Assembly (NCBI GenBank): GCA_964542305.1
Contig: CAZITX010000018.1
Location: forward strand, 1-52,233
DNA from: DMER64 sp964542305
GTDB lineage: Bacteria; Bacteroidota; Bacteroidia; Bacteroidales; UBA932
Length of the DNA stretch: 52,233 nt
Reading direction: 5' to 3'
Under the pieces are notes generated by a model, which worked only from the letters and a program-made list of their open reading frames with translations, was not told the origin of the DNA and did no database searches. Positions 1 through 8,135 of the stretch are shown one piece after another; position 1 is the first letter of the stretch; each line of letters begins with the position of its first letter. Position numbers and translations under genes: made by a program.

Positions 1-83
1 AAAACTGAAGCACCTCTATCCTATATTGAACTTTTAAATGTTACAAAGTACTAGACGGTTCTTTTACAGGAATTGCTGCCAAC

Positions 84-686
84 ATGGAATTGCACTACCA
101 GGCAGTCAATTCATTTGGTGCGCAGGTGTATATGGTCGGCTCCAATACTACGTCCAGCGAAAGTATTGAACAAAACGGGGAAACTGTCCCTCCGGAAACA
201 GCATCGGATTTTCACAAGCCCGTGCGCGATCCGGCTCTTCCCTATTGGGTAATTCCCGACACCAAAGGGACATTGCAGGGGATACTGCACTATTACAGGC
301 ATTTTGAGTATTGCAGGGATGTGATCCTGCTGGTTTCGGAATCCACACCTGCCGGGTATATAGACTACCTGGAGAAAAGGGATTACGATTACATAAAAAC
401 CGGCAGTATACATGCGGATTACCGGGAAGCATTCCGGCAGCTTGCCCGGCGGTACGGTGTTGAAACCATTCTTGTGGATACGGGCAGCCGCCTGGGGAAT
501 GTTTTGCTAAACGAAGGCCTCATAGACGAAATAAGCCTGGTTTTTACACCCGAGATCCTTGGGAAAGCCACCCGGCATATATTTGAGGGGGTGGAAAAGA
601 ACATCAAATTACGCTGTCAGAAATGTGAAAAATTGCCTGACGGCTACATCTGGATCGTATACGAAATTATTAAGCCTTGTTTGTAA
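84..686 (+). CDS. RibD C-terminal-like NADPH reductase, N-terminus clipped
   Basis: The 200-residue product matches the RibD C-terminal/dihydrofolate-reductase-like fold: a GSNT stretch near residue 20, a WVIPDTKG strand in the middle, a VDTGS nucleotide-binding segment around residue 130 and a DEISLVFTPEILG segment after it. Such enzymes reduce pteridine- or pyrimidine-like substrates with NADPH; the substrate here is unknown. The conserved LDGSFTG element of this family is encoded in the same frame at about 51-71, before the first ATG (84). The frame is open only from base 30 and holds no ATG, GTG or TTG ahead of 84, so the first beta-strand, normally about 10 residues before LDGSFTG, is missing. 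Either the gene is truncated or frameshifted, or an unseen start is used. It converges on the nitrilase gene. Confidence 0.6.
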   Translation: MELHYQAVNSFGAQVYMVGSNTTSSESIEQNGETVPPETASDFHKPVRDPALPYWVIPDTKGTLQGILHYYRHFEYCRDVILLVSESTPAGYIDYLEKRDYDYIKTGSIHADYREAFRQLARRYGVETILVDTGSRLGNVLLNEGLIDEISLVFTPEILGKATRHIFEGVEKNIKLRCQKCEKLPDGYIWIVYEIIKPCL

Positions 687-697
687 AACAATGACGA

Positions 698-1645
698 TTA
701 CTTCTTTAGCCAAGCAACATGCTGTTGCGAAAAATGCTGTTTTCCCAAAATGTCTTTGTAAAGTGCCGGCCGCCTGGCGTTTTTGTAGCGTGTGCCTCCG
801 GCCAGAAGGAGTTTTTCCCTTGTAATATTTGCCGAGGCAAAGCCGTCACCCAAATCCCGGCATTCCGCCAGAATATCACCGAAGGGATCCAGGATCATGG
901 AACAGCCGTTTTTCAATTGATCATCATCCATGCCGATGGGATTGGAGAAAACCACATAGATCCCGTTGTCAAAAGCCCGGGCCGGAAGCCATTTCATAAG
1001 CCAGGCACGGCCTTTGGTGCCATTGAATTCCAACCGGAGCGAGGTGGGATCTGCGTGGCGGTTTTTCCACAGGTCAGGGTCTACAAAACCGGCACCGGGA
1101 CGGGGAGACGGGGTGCACATGGTTACATGGGGCATGAAAATGATCTCGGCCCCTAAAAGCGAAGTAGCACGGACGTTTTCTATGATGTTGTTGTCGTAAC
1201 AGATCAGGATCCCGCACTTCCATCCTTCCAATTCAAAAACACAATATTCGTTTCCGGGACTTAAAAAGGGATTGATAAACGGATGTAACTTGCGGTATCT
1301 GGCTACCAATCCGTCTTTATTAACGCACACATAAGCATTGTATAAGTTATCGGCCCTGTCTTTCTCAAAAAGACCGGCCAACAGGGTCACGCCTGTAGAG
1401 GCAGCTATCTGCTGCAGGCGGCGGATACTTTCTCCTTCCGGGATGTTTTCTGCCAGGTCCAGCATTTGTTGCCGGTTCAGGTGACGGGCAAAGGAATAGC
1501 CCGTGATGGAACATTCGTGGAAGGCAATAACACGGATACCTGTCCCTGACGCCTGAACAGATAATTTTTCAATAATGGATAAATTATACGCTTTATCACC
1601 GCTTTTATGTTCAAATTGCCCCGTAGCAATAGTAAGTGTCTTCAT
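698..1645 (-). CDS. Carbon-nitrogen hydrolase (nitrilase superfamily)
   Basis: This is a cytoplasmic amidase of the nitrilase superfamily, 315 residues. The Glu-Lys-Cys triad is visible: E44 in FHECSITGY, K119 in YRKLHPF and C149 in ILICYDN. After the cysteine there is an insertion of about 50 residues rich in Pro, Trp and Arg before the conserved FSNPIG strand. Many family members lack it, and it probably shapes the substrate pocket. I take the ATG at 1645 as start; the in-frame GTG two codons upstream is less likely. The upstream region is shared with the divergent aspartic-protease gene. The substrate (nitrile, omega-amide or N-carbamoyl compound) cannot be read from the sequence. Confidence 0.9.
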   Translation of the reverse strand: MKTLTIATGQFEHKSGDKAYNLSIIEKLSVQASGTGIRVIAFHECSITGYSFARHLNRQQMLDLAENIPEGESIRRLQQIAASTGVTLLAGLFEKDRADNLYNAYVCVNKDGLVARYRKLHPFINPFLSPGNEYCVFELEGWKCGILICYDNNIIENVRATSLLGAEIIFMPHVTMCTPSPRPGAGFVDPDLWKNRHADPTSLRLEFNGTKGRAWLMKWLPARAFDNGIYVVFSNPIGMDDDQLKNGCSMILDPFGDILAECRDLGDGFASANITREKLLLAGGTRYKNARRPALYKDILGKQHFSQQHVAWLKK

Positions 1646-1660
1646 ATTCACAAATATTAG

Positions 1661-1668
1661 TACATTTG
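1661..1668 (+). promoter_or_regulatory. Bacteroidota -7 promoter box for the aspartic-protease gene
   Basis: TACATTTG is an exact match to TAnnTTTG, 45 bases before the ATG at 1714. No clear -33 TTTG is seen at the usual distance. The expected transcript would have a leader of roughly 35-40 nt. Confidence 0.5.
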
Positions 1669-1713
1669 AGATGATCTATCTGACAATTAATAAGATTTCT
1701 AATTTACAACAAG

Positions 1714-2979
1714 ATGAAATATCTTAAGATTTGCCTGGCCGGATTTTTTTGCTTTTTTTTGGTTTCATGCGGACAACAAGATAATAAAACCTTCCATGAA
1801 ATCCATGCATTGATTGAAAAAAGCAATTATTTCGCAGCCCGGGAACTCCTTGATCTTCAAAAACAAAATTTGTCCTCCAGGCATGAGCTGCTATTAGGGG
1901 CAATACTGGATAATGCCTTTAACTTAAACAGCATGTCACAGGAAAAAACAGACCGGTTACTTGACAGATCCCGGTTATTACCGGACACACTTCTGTCCCG
2001 GATCTATGCCATCCGCGAAGATAATGCTGTAAAACTCTATCAGTACAGTGAAGCTGCAAGGGCAGATTCCGTTAGGTTGCATGATTTCGGGCATATATTA
2101 ACTGAAACGCAACAAAAAGACATCCAGAACAACATGATATTGTGGTCTGCGCTGTCAAACGTTCCACGGCAACAAGTCATCATGGAGGGAGAAACTGTAT
2201 TGGAATTGCATAAGGACATGGCCGGACTGGACAACATAACCGTTTCGGCAGGCGGTGATACTCTGGGATTCATATTCGATACAGGGGCAAATCTTTCCAC
2301 AATATGTTTGTCGGCCGCAGAGAATATGGGAATGGAAATTATTCCTGCGGAAATACAGGTAGGTTCAATAACCGGAGAAAAAGTAATGGCACAGTTGGCA
2401 GTTTGTTCCCACATGAATATTGGTAAGATAGTGGTTGAAAATGTTGTTTTTCTTGTTTTTCCTGACGATCAACTCTCATTCCCGCAAATTGGATATAAGA
2501 TCTCAGGGATTCTTGGTTACCCGGTTATAGAGGCCTTTGGTGAGATACAAATTACCCGGAATGGCAACATGATCATTCCCAAAGAGTATTCATCCTTTTC
2601 CGGACCTTCCAATATGGCCATGGATGGACTGACGCCTTTAATTTGTCTGGAAGGGAATCCGTATACTTTTGACACAGGCGCCGATCACACTATGCTGTAT
2701 GCCGCTTATTATCAAGATAACAGGGAAATAACTGAAGAAAGCTGCACGCCCGAAAAAATAACATTCGGAGGGGCTGGAGGAATACGCGAATTTGACGGTT
2801 TTGTTATAGATAAGACCTTTAATATATCGGGGAAAGAAATAGTCGTAAAAGGAATTCACCTGCTTAAGGATAAGATTAAAGAATCAGAAACCGTTTACGG
2901 GAATATTGGGCAGGATGTCATGGGACAATTCGGAAAAATGATCCTGAATTTTGAACAAATGTTTATTCTTTTTGAATAA
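1714..2979 (+). CDS. Lipoprotein with two retropepsin-like aspartic protease domains
   Basis: The 421-residue protein starts with a lipoprotein signal (hydrophobic residues 4-18, Cys19 in LVSCG). A helical N-terminal part (about 25-155) precedes two retropepsin-like units. Unit one has the catalytic DTG at 189-191 (FDTGANLSTI) and a GILGYPVIEAF flap-partner segment near 265-275. Unit two has DTG at 320-322 (FDTGADHTML) and a GNIGQDVMGQF segment near the C-terminus. Retropepsins are active as dimers with one Asp per subunit, so the two units could form a single-chain protease. The predicted site is the envelope, anchored by lipid. The gene stands alone and converges on cobO. The substrate is unknown. 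Confidence 0.85.
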   Translation: MKYLKICLAGFFCFFLVSCGQQDNKTFHEIHALIEKSNYFAARELLDLQKQNLSSRHELLLGAILDNAFNLNSMSQEKTDRLLDRSRLLPDTLLSRIYAIREDNAVKLYQYSEAARADSVRLHDFGHILTETQQKDIQNNMILWSALSNVPRQQVIMEGETVLELHKDMAGLDNITVSAGGDTLGFIFDTGANLSTICLSAAENMGMEIIPAEIQVGSITGEKVMAQLAVCSHMNIGKIVVENVVFLVFPDDQLSFPQIGYKISGILGYPVIEAFGEIQITRNGNMIIPKEYSSFSGPSNMAMDGLTPLICLEGNPYTFDTGADHTMLYAAYYQDNREITEESCTPEKITFGGAGGIREFDGFVIDKTFNISGKEIVVKGIHLLKDKIKESETVYGNIGQDVMGQFGKMILNFEQMFILFE

Positions 2980-3015
2980 TGGCGGGCGTCAAACTCCATT
3001 TGACCCTAAAATGAA

Positions 3016-3048
3016 TAAGCCGTTCAGCTTGGATGCTCGAACGGCTTA
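3016..3048. terminator. Inverted repeat between convergent genes
   Basis: A perfect 10-bp stem (3016-3025 with 3039-3048, core AGCCGTTC/GAACGGCT) encloses a 13-nt loop. It lies 36 nt after the aspartic-protease stop and 100 nt beyond the cobO stop, so it could serve both strands. Neither side has a long T-run, so it may be a weak or factor-assisted terminator. Confidence 0.45.
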
Positions 3049-3147
3049 AATATTCATTATGAAGTGCAAAGATACGCCTGTTTTTTGATAAAACAAATTT
3101 TAACGAAAAAGTTTATCAACAATTTGTACACCTGTGAATGATCCGTC

Positions 3148-3651
3148 TTAAAACTCTATGCCTTTTCTGGCTTCTGTGCCTTTTGAGTAATAATGTTTAA
3201 TTTCCTTCATTTCTGTCACCAGATTTGCACGGGCAATTAATTCCCGGGGGGCGTACCTTCCTGTTATGATTAACTCATTTTGAGGTTTTAACAAGTTGAC
3301 AACGTCCAGTAACTCTTCCAGGGTAAACAAATTGTAATAAAGAGCAATGCAGGCTTCGTCCAGGATGATCAAATCGTATGATCCGGATTCAATAACCGAT
3401 GTTATTTCCTGCAATCCGTCCCGCGCGGCCTGAATATCGCACTCTGCAGGTGTATGAACAATAAAACATTCCAGTCCGTATTGTTTAACAACGATGGACG
3501 GAATGTCTTTTAAAACGTTCAATTCTGAATAGTGCCTGCCTTTGACGAACTGGGCAAAAAACACCTTGTTACCGGCTCCGGCAGCACGGATGGCCATCCC
3601 TATGGCTGCCGTGGTTTTCCCTTTTCCGTTACCGGTATAAACGTGGATCAT
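3148..3651 (-). CDS. cobO: Corrinoid (cob(I)alamin) adenosyltransferase, CobO/BtuR type
   Basis: This enzyme transfers the adenosyl group of ATP to reduced corrinoids to form coenzyme B12. The 167-residue length is close to the family norm. The P-loop GNGKGKTT is at residues 7-14, and the LIILDEA strand plus the ELIITGRYAP segment are typical of CobO/BtuR. The start overlaps the stop of the upstream acetyltransferase by four bases, so translation is probably coupled. No other cobalamin gene is in the window, so it probably acts in corrinoid salvage. Confidence 0.93.
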   Translation of the reverse strand: MIHVYTGNGKGKTTAAIGMAIRAAGAGNKVFFAQFVKGRHYSELNVLKDIPSIVVKQYGLECFIVHTPAECDIQAARDGLQEITSVIESGSYDLIILDEACIALYYNLFTLEELLDVVNLLKPQNELIITGRYAPRELIARANLVTEMKEIKHYYSKGTEARKGIEF

Positions 3652-4139
3652 TCCAATGTTTTTTGCATCCAGATGATATCATAAGGAGTCCCTTTTTTTG
3701 TAATAATCTTCTGGAACCTTCCACATTCAACAAATCCGTTTTTCTTATGAAAATCAATGCTCTCGGTGTTTTCAGAAGAAATGTTGGCCAGAATGGTTTT
3801 GATGCCGACTTTCAGGGCTTCCTCTTCAAGCTTTTTCAGCGCCATTGTCCCCAGCCCCTTGCCGGTATGATCCTTATTGATAAAATAGGAGATTTCGGCA
3901 CATTGTTTAAAAGTTGGGAAGGGATTGTAAGCGTGTAACAGGCAAAATCCTACGATTTCTTCATTCTCCTTGATCACGTATGCCGGGTAACATTTGGTCA
4001 TGTCCAGGAACTTTTCGTAATACTCATAAGGCAAAACATCATCCGGATAAGCGGCAAGACTATTGTCCACGTAATAGTTATAGATGTCCATTACGGCTTG
4101 TCGATGCTCGACAGACATTGTTTCAAAGGTAACTTTCAT
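3648..4139 (-). CDS. GNAT-family N-acetyltransferase (phosphinothricin acetyltransferase-like)
   Basis: This 163-residue single-domain GNAT protein has the acetyl-CoA loop TGKGLG at residues 92-97, an NKDHTGKG lead-in, and the late NISSENTESIDFHKKNGF segment found in Pat-like enzymes. These acetylate primary amines such as methionine sulfoximine or phosphinothricin analogues; the real substrate is unknown. It ends in a four-base overlap with cobO. A short run of A/T-rich sequence separates it from the nuclease gene upstream, so it may belong to the same leftward transcript. Confidence 0.88.
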   Translation of the reverse strand: MKVTFETMSVEHRQAVMDIYNYYVDNSLAAYPDDVLPYEYYEKFLDMTKCYPAYVIKENEEIVGFCLLHAYNPFPTFKQCAEISYFINKDHTGKGLGTMALKKLEEEALKVGIKTILANISSENTESIDFHKKNGFVECGRFQKIITKKGTPYDIIWMQKTLE

Positions 4140-4189
4140 AGATCAGTTGTTTAAGCTATTGCAATATAGTAAAAAAAACGAATACCTGA

Positions 4190-4648
4190 TCACCTGAAAT
4201 CCCATGGTGCAACCGGATCCGGGTCAAGCCAGAGACCCAGATGATGTTCTCTGGCCCGGGTTTCCAGTTCTGCATATAAGAGTGTGTCATCATACTCTTT
4301 GTAATGCCAGGCCAGTCCCAGGCGAAGCATCTCTGCTGATATGTCTTTGATTTTCCTGGTCTTAACAGTAACTATATAACGACCCCACCCGTCCCGTGAA
4401 TGAACGGTAACTGTCACTTTTTTGCCGTGGATCATCTCTTTCAGTTTATCCGTAGAGATGCTGCTAAAGGCCTGTTTACGTTCCGGTGCATCAATGCCAT
4501 AGATACGAAAACGTATTTGCAGGTCGTCCCGGTTCAGGGCAGTAAAAGTGTCTCCGTCACTGATAGAAACAACTTTTACCTTAAATGTTTGTGCCTGTAA
4601 GGATATTACAGAACAGATCAGCAACAATAGGAACAGTGGCTTTTTCAT
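4190..4648 (-). CDS. Secreted staphylococcal-nuclease-like thermonuclease
   Basis: The 152-residue protein has a Sec signal peptide (about residues 1-19, ending LQAQ) and a complete SNase fold. Residues matching the staphylococcal catalytic set are D33 in SDGDTF, R48 and D53 in RIYGIDAPE, E56, and R90 in DGWGRY. It should cleave extracellular or periplasmic DNA and RNA with calcium. Its ATG overlaps the stop of the DUF5684 gene by four bases, so the two are translationally coupled. The family is known; a role in nucleic-acid scavenging is inference. Confidence 0.92.
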   Translation of the reverse strand: MKKPLFLLLLICSVISLQAQTFKVKVVSISDGDTFTALNRDDLQIRFRIYGIDAPERKQAFSSISTDKLKEMIHGKKVTVTVHSRDGWGRYIVTVKTRKIKDISAEMLRLGLAWHYKEYDDTLLYAELETRAREHHLGLWLDPDPVAPWDFR

Positions 4649-5055
4649 TTACCGGCAGGTCCCTGGTATTCGGATTTACCAAAACCCAGGATCGGAAGAA
4701 ATATCCAAGGCAGAAGTATCAGCCCTATCGTAAAATCGGCTTTTTTGCCGAAACTTTTTGCCAGCAGATTCAGGCCCCATATCAGGAAAACGATGTTGAC
4801 AAAAGGAACCAACAGAAGTAACAGCCACCACCAGGGTTTGCCTATGATCTTAAGACCAACCAGGTAGTCATAGACAGGGATAAGGCAGGCCCACCCGGGT
4901 TTTCCGGCTTTGGTGAAAATATACCACAGGGCAACGATCTGTATTACCGACATATAAACGCCGAAAGTAACCCACATGATAAGCAGGGGCAGTAAAAACA
5001 TGAATTCGCCGTTGGCGAAATTGCAAGTTTCCAGGTTTTCAAATAAACATTCCAT
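4645..5055 (-). CDS. DUF5684-type small membrane protein
   Basis: The 136-residue protein has about three to four membrane segments: one near 18-45, a KAGKPGWACLIPVYDY loop, WWWLLLLLVPFVNIVFLIW, and a last hydrophobic stretch before the C-terminus. The GKPGW...IPVYN/D signature is that of the DUF5684 family, often described as signal-peptidase-I-like in databases, but no catalytic residues are visible. Function is unknown. It lies in a leftward run with a four-base overlap to the nuclease gene and a 19-base gap from the epimerase gene. Confidence 0.8.
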   Translation of the reverse strand: MECLFENLETCNFANGEFMFLLPLLIMWVTFGVYMSVIQIVALWYIFTKAGKPGWACLIPVYDYLVGLKIIGKPWWWLLLLLVPFVNIVFLIWGLNLLAKSFGKKADFTIGLILLPWIFLPILGFGKSEYQGPAGK

Positions 5056-5074
5056 AACGTTATTTTTTTAAGGG

Positions 5075-6061
5075 TTAATATTTTAATGTGGCTCGAAAAG
5101 GTCCCGTTTTTAAGGCATCCCTGACGGCTTCTTCGGTAGTCAGGAAAGTCATGTTGAACCGGGATACTGCTTTCCGGTTGGTATAATAATTTTTTATGCA
5201 AAGGATCTTCATATTATTGACGGAAAGTGAAGTGGGAAGACCCAGAGAACGAAGCACATTTCCGGCATAACCCAATGCCATCAACAAAGGCCGTGTAAGG
5301 GGAACCATTAGGGGTTTTTTACCTGTCAGGCGGGCAACAATACTAAAAAATTCCCGATAAGTCAGGTTTTCGTTCACCGTCAGGTATTTTTCACCGGGCC
5401 GGCCTTCCTCCAATGCATTGACCACGCCCCGGGCAACGTCGGCGGCATGTACGAAATTTTTCCCTCCGGGGGGATAAAAGACAATTTTCCGGTTAAGTGC
5501 CATCCGGAGGATCCGTCCGGAACTCGGCTTGTAATCATAAGGGCCTATCATGAATGAAGGGCTGACCGTAACCACATTGATGCCGTTGCGGGCTGCAGCA
5601 TCTACCATTTCCTGCACACGGATTTTGCTCTGGGCGTAAAGGCAATGGGTGAAAGGGGCTGCAGGCGGGTGCTCTTCACTGCCGGGGTCCAGTGCGGTCC
5701 CGTATCCGAATGTATTTGCTGTACCAATATAGACGAGTTTCTGTATGTTCATGGCACGGCATACTTCCAGGATGCTTTTTGTGCCTTGCAGATTGACGGG
5801 ATCATAATCCTGAAGTTTCAGGTGTTTCTGGGATGTGTCGGCTGCCGTGTGGACGGCCAGGGAACAATCCTGTATCCCTTTTTCCAGTGAATTCCGGTCC
5901 CTGACATCGCCAAGAACCAATTCCAGATGGGGATGTGTGTAATCAATGAACCTTTTTTTGTCACGCACAAGAGCTTTCACGGCATAGTTTCTCCTGAGCA
6001 GTTCCAATACCAGGTTGGTGCCCAAAAGTCCGTTTGCTCCGGTGACAAATACGGTTTTCAT
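5075..6061 (-). CDS. NAD(P)-dependent epimerase/dehydratase (extended SDR, dihydroflavonol-reductase-like)
   Basis: This 328-residue extended short-chain dehydrogenase has the nucleotide loop TGANGLLG at residues 7-14, LGDVRD near 50, AADTS near 73-77 and the catalytic YAQSK around residue 142. The C-terminal half resembles dihydroflavonol-4-reductase and sterol-dehydrogenase-like members rather than nucleotide-sugar epimerases, so the substrate may be a lipid or isoprenoid alcohol. Its ATG overlaps the preceding SDR stop by four bases, which links the two dehydrogenases. Confidence 0.88.
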   Translation of the reverse strand: MKTVFVTGANGLLGTNLVLELLRRNYAVKALVRDKKRFIDYTHPHLELVLGDVRDRNSLEKGIQDCSLAVHTAADTSQKHLKLQDYDPVNLQGTKSILEVCRAMNIQKLVYIGTANTFGYGTALDPGSEEHPPAAPFTHCLYAQSKIRVQEMVDAAARNGINVVTVSPSFMIGPYDYKPSSGRILRMALNRKIVFYPPGGKNFVHAADVARGVVNALEEGRPGEKYLTVNENLTYREFFSIVARLTGKKPLMVPLTRPLLMALGYAGNVLRSLGLPTSLSVNNMKILCIKNYYTNRKAVSRFNMTFLTTEEAVRDALKTGPFRATLKY

Positions 6062-6876
6062 ACTGGCGTGTTGTCTGTGGTGTTGATTTCTCTTCTGACG
6101 GCACGACTGAGTAATGGTAAACGTATGTATATGGGAACCAGTTTCAGGATCAACCAGTTCAGCCCGTTGACCAGGCTCAGCATGATCATGGTGTCCCGTT
6201 TAAACAATTGCCGTACGGAGATGGCGGCTACCTTTTGGGGACTCATAATGCCCCAATGGCTGAAGAATCCCTGTTTTTCAATACGCCTTGTCACTTCGAC
6301 ATTCGTTTTCATGGGTCCGGGGTTTACTACGCTGACAAACAGGTTGGTGTTCTTGTATTCCTGGTAAAGACTCCGGGAAAAATAATGTACAAAAACCTTG
6401 GAGGCCGGATACACTGTCTTGTATCCTATGGGACTGAAAGCGGCCATACTGGAAACGTTCAGGATGTATGATTTTTCCTGCTTCAGCAGATTAGGGACCA
6501 GCAGGCGGGTCAGCAGCGTGGGGGCCATCACGTTAAGCTGAATGATCCTGTCCAGATAATCTATTGTGGCTTTTTCAAACTTAACTGTGCCGCCGGTTCC
6601 TGCGTTGTTGATCAATAAAAATACTTCGAATTTTTCGTTGATTTTTTCTACCAGATCCAGGATCTGCTGTTTTTGTGTCAGATCACATTCATAACAACAA
6701 GATGAGACCTGATACTGTTCACGGATTTCCTGGCAAAAAAGGGAAAGACCGTTTTCCGGTAAATCCACCAGGATGGTGTTCATATGCTGTTTTGACAATT
6801 CCAATGCAAAAGCCCGCCCCAGACCGTGGGCTGCTCCCGTAACTATGCAATAGCCATCTGTCGGCACGGATTTCAT
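6058..6876 (-). CDS. Short-chain dehydrogenase/reductase
   Basis: This 272-residue classical SDR has TGAAHGLG as the cofactor loop near residue 14, NNAGTGG near 97-103, a catalytic Ser in NVSSMA and a YPASK catalytic pair. The reading frame stays open upstream to 6969, but I choose ATG 6876 because the cofactor loop then sits at the usual distance and the longer form would overlap the divergent osmC gene. The C-terminus holds a hydrophobic stretch that could dock on membrane. It is the first gene of a leftward run of six closely spaced genes ending at cobO. Confidence 0.88.
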   Translation of the reverse strand: MKSVPTDGYCIVTGAAHGLGRAFALELSKQHMNTILVDLPENGLSLFCQEIREQYQVSSCCYECDLTQKQQILDLVEKINEKFEVFLLINNAGTGGTVKFEKATIDYLDRIIQLNVMAPTLLTRLLVPNLLKQEKSYILNVSSMAAFSPIGYKTVYPASKVFVHYFSRSLYQEYKNTNLFVSVVNPGPMKTNVEVTRRIEKQGFFSHWGIMSPQKVAAISVRQLFKRDTMIMLSLVNGLNWLILKLVPIYIRLPLLSRAVRREINTTDNTPV

Positions 6877-6911
6877 AAGGTGCAATATACAAAAAAAAGT
6901 AACAAATTTCC

Positions 6912-6919
6912 TATATTTG
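6912..6919 (+). promoter_or_regulatory. -7 promoter box of the OsmC gene, leaderless layout
   Basis: TATATTTG is an exact TAnnTTTG box. Only six bases separate it from ATG 6926, so transcription should begin at or next to the start codon. Confidence 0.6.
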
Positions 6920-6925
6920 CATAAT

Positions 6926-7354
6926 ATGGGACATATAGACACAGTAAACGCTAAATGGCTGGAAGACATGGTCTTTCAAGCCGGAATCAATGGTCACCAG
7001 GTATTAATGGATGCGGATTCCTCGTTTGGTGGACAGGATAAAGGCCCCCGACCAAAACCATTTATGCTGGCGGCTTTGGCCGGTTGTACGGCTATGGATG
7101 TGATTTCCATTCTTAAAAAAATGCGGGTGGTTCCCAAATATTTTAATGTCAGGGTGGAAGGTGAATTAACGGAAGAGCATCCCGTTCATTACAAAAAGAT
7201 CCACGTGACTTATGAGTTTGTGGGGGATGGGTTGCCTGTGGATAAATTAAAACGGGCGGTTGAATTATCCGAAAACAATTATTGCGGGGTGGCTCACGTT
7301 TATAAACAGGTAATGGAAGTAACCTCGGAGATCACGAACAAATCAGACGGGTAA
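6926..7354 (+). CDS. OsmC family peroxiredoxin-like protein
   Basis: The 142-residue product is an OsmC/Ohr-fold protein. The two redox cysteines are visible: C54 in LAGCTAMDV and C120 in NNYCGVAHV. OsmC proteins reduce organic hydroperoxides as cytoplasmic dimers, though some members act on other thiol substrates. An in-frame TTG lies three codons upstream, but that TTG is part of the -7 box, which supports ATG 6926. The 3' end overlaps the convergent CPBP gene by 12 bases. Confidence 0.9.
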   Translation: MGHIDTVNAKWLEDMVFQAGINGHQVLMDADSSFGGQDKGPRPKPFMLAALAGCTAMDVISILKKMRVVPKYFNVRVEGELTEEHPVHYKKIHVTYEFVGDGLPVDKLKRAVELSENNYCGVAHVYKQVMEVTSEITNKSDG

Positions 7355-8020
7355 AATACCCAGGATCAGCAAAGTGCATATATGGGCGACGATCAGAATA
7401 GCCAGGGATTTGTATTTCAGGTAATAGAATCCGAAAACAATCCCTATCAGGAACGGTATCAACATATTGATCCAGCTGCCATACGTGTAATGTAATGCGG
7501 CATACAAAACAGCACCTATCAACACTGCAGCCCATTGTTTATTCAAAAGCGAATGAAGGCGCGGCAACATGTATCCTCTAAAAATGGATTCTTCTACAAT
7601 TCCGGCGCTAATAGAAGTAATTATCAGGAGAAGAGGCCTTTCGTGTTGGTATGCTGTCATCTCGGCCTGAACATGTGTATCCGCAAGAGACATTTGCATA
7701 AGTGAAAAAAGATAGGGAATGTAGTTGACGGCGAAAAAAATCACCATTAAAACGAACATGCCCCAAACAAAGAACCAGAAAGGGTATTTGGTTTCTTTTA
7801 ACAGAAAGAAGGGTTTTTTTTCAATGTAATGAACATATAGCCAGATCAAGAGCAACCAAAACCATAACAGTCCCCTGGAGACATATCCCCAGGGCAGGTA
7901 GTCGGGAATACTCAGGGAGGCAACGGAATAGAGGATCAGTTTAAGGGTGACAGTCAGAATGATCCCTACAATAAAAGGAGCTTTAAACTCGTTTTCTGCC
8001 AGATACTTTTGTAATATCAT
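7343..8020 (-). CDS. CPBP family intramembrane glutamic endopeptidase (CAAX/Abi type)
   Basis: This 225-residue integral membrane protein has about six hydrophobic segments. The CPBP motifs are EExxxR at 143-148 (VEESIFRG), a second-motif histidine at H177 in YAALH, and a third-motif histidine at H213 in VAHIC. The family includes CAAX prenyl proteases and bacteriocin self-immunity proteins. No bacteriocin gene is adjacent, so its role is open. It is a single gene, convergent with osmC, and divergent from yjbQ. Confidence 0.88.
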   Translation of the reverse strand: MILQKYLAENEFKAPFIVGIILTVTLKLILYSVASLSIPDYLPWGYVSRGLLWFWLLLIWLYVHYIEKKPFFLLKETKYPFWFFVWGMFVLMVIFFAVNYIPYLFSLMQMSLADTHVQAEMTAYQHERPLLLIITSISAGIVEESIFRGYMLPRLHSLLNKQWAAVLIGAVLYAALHYTYGSWINMLIPFLIGIVFGFYYLKYKSLAILIVAHICTLLILGILPV

Positions 8021-8106
8021 AGTTGCTGAATGAAATTCAGAAGACTAAAATACAAAATTTTAAATTGGCAGTAAAATTTCTCTCCCGGCAGGTTCCCTTT
8101 TTTTTG

Positions 8107-8114
8107 TATCTTTA
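8107..8114 (+). promoter_or_regulatory. Probable -7 box upstream of yjbQ-amrS
   Basis: TATCTTTA differs from TAnnTTTG at the last base. It lies 21 nt before ATG 8136, in a T-rich stretch. It would drive yjbQ and the amrS gene two bases behind it. Confidence 0.45.
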
Positions 8115-8135
8115 TGACGATGAAAACTGATAGAG

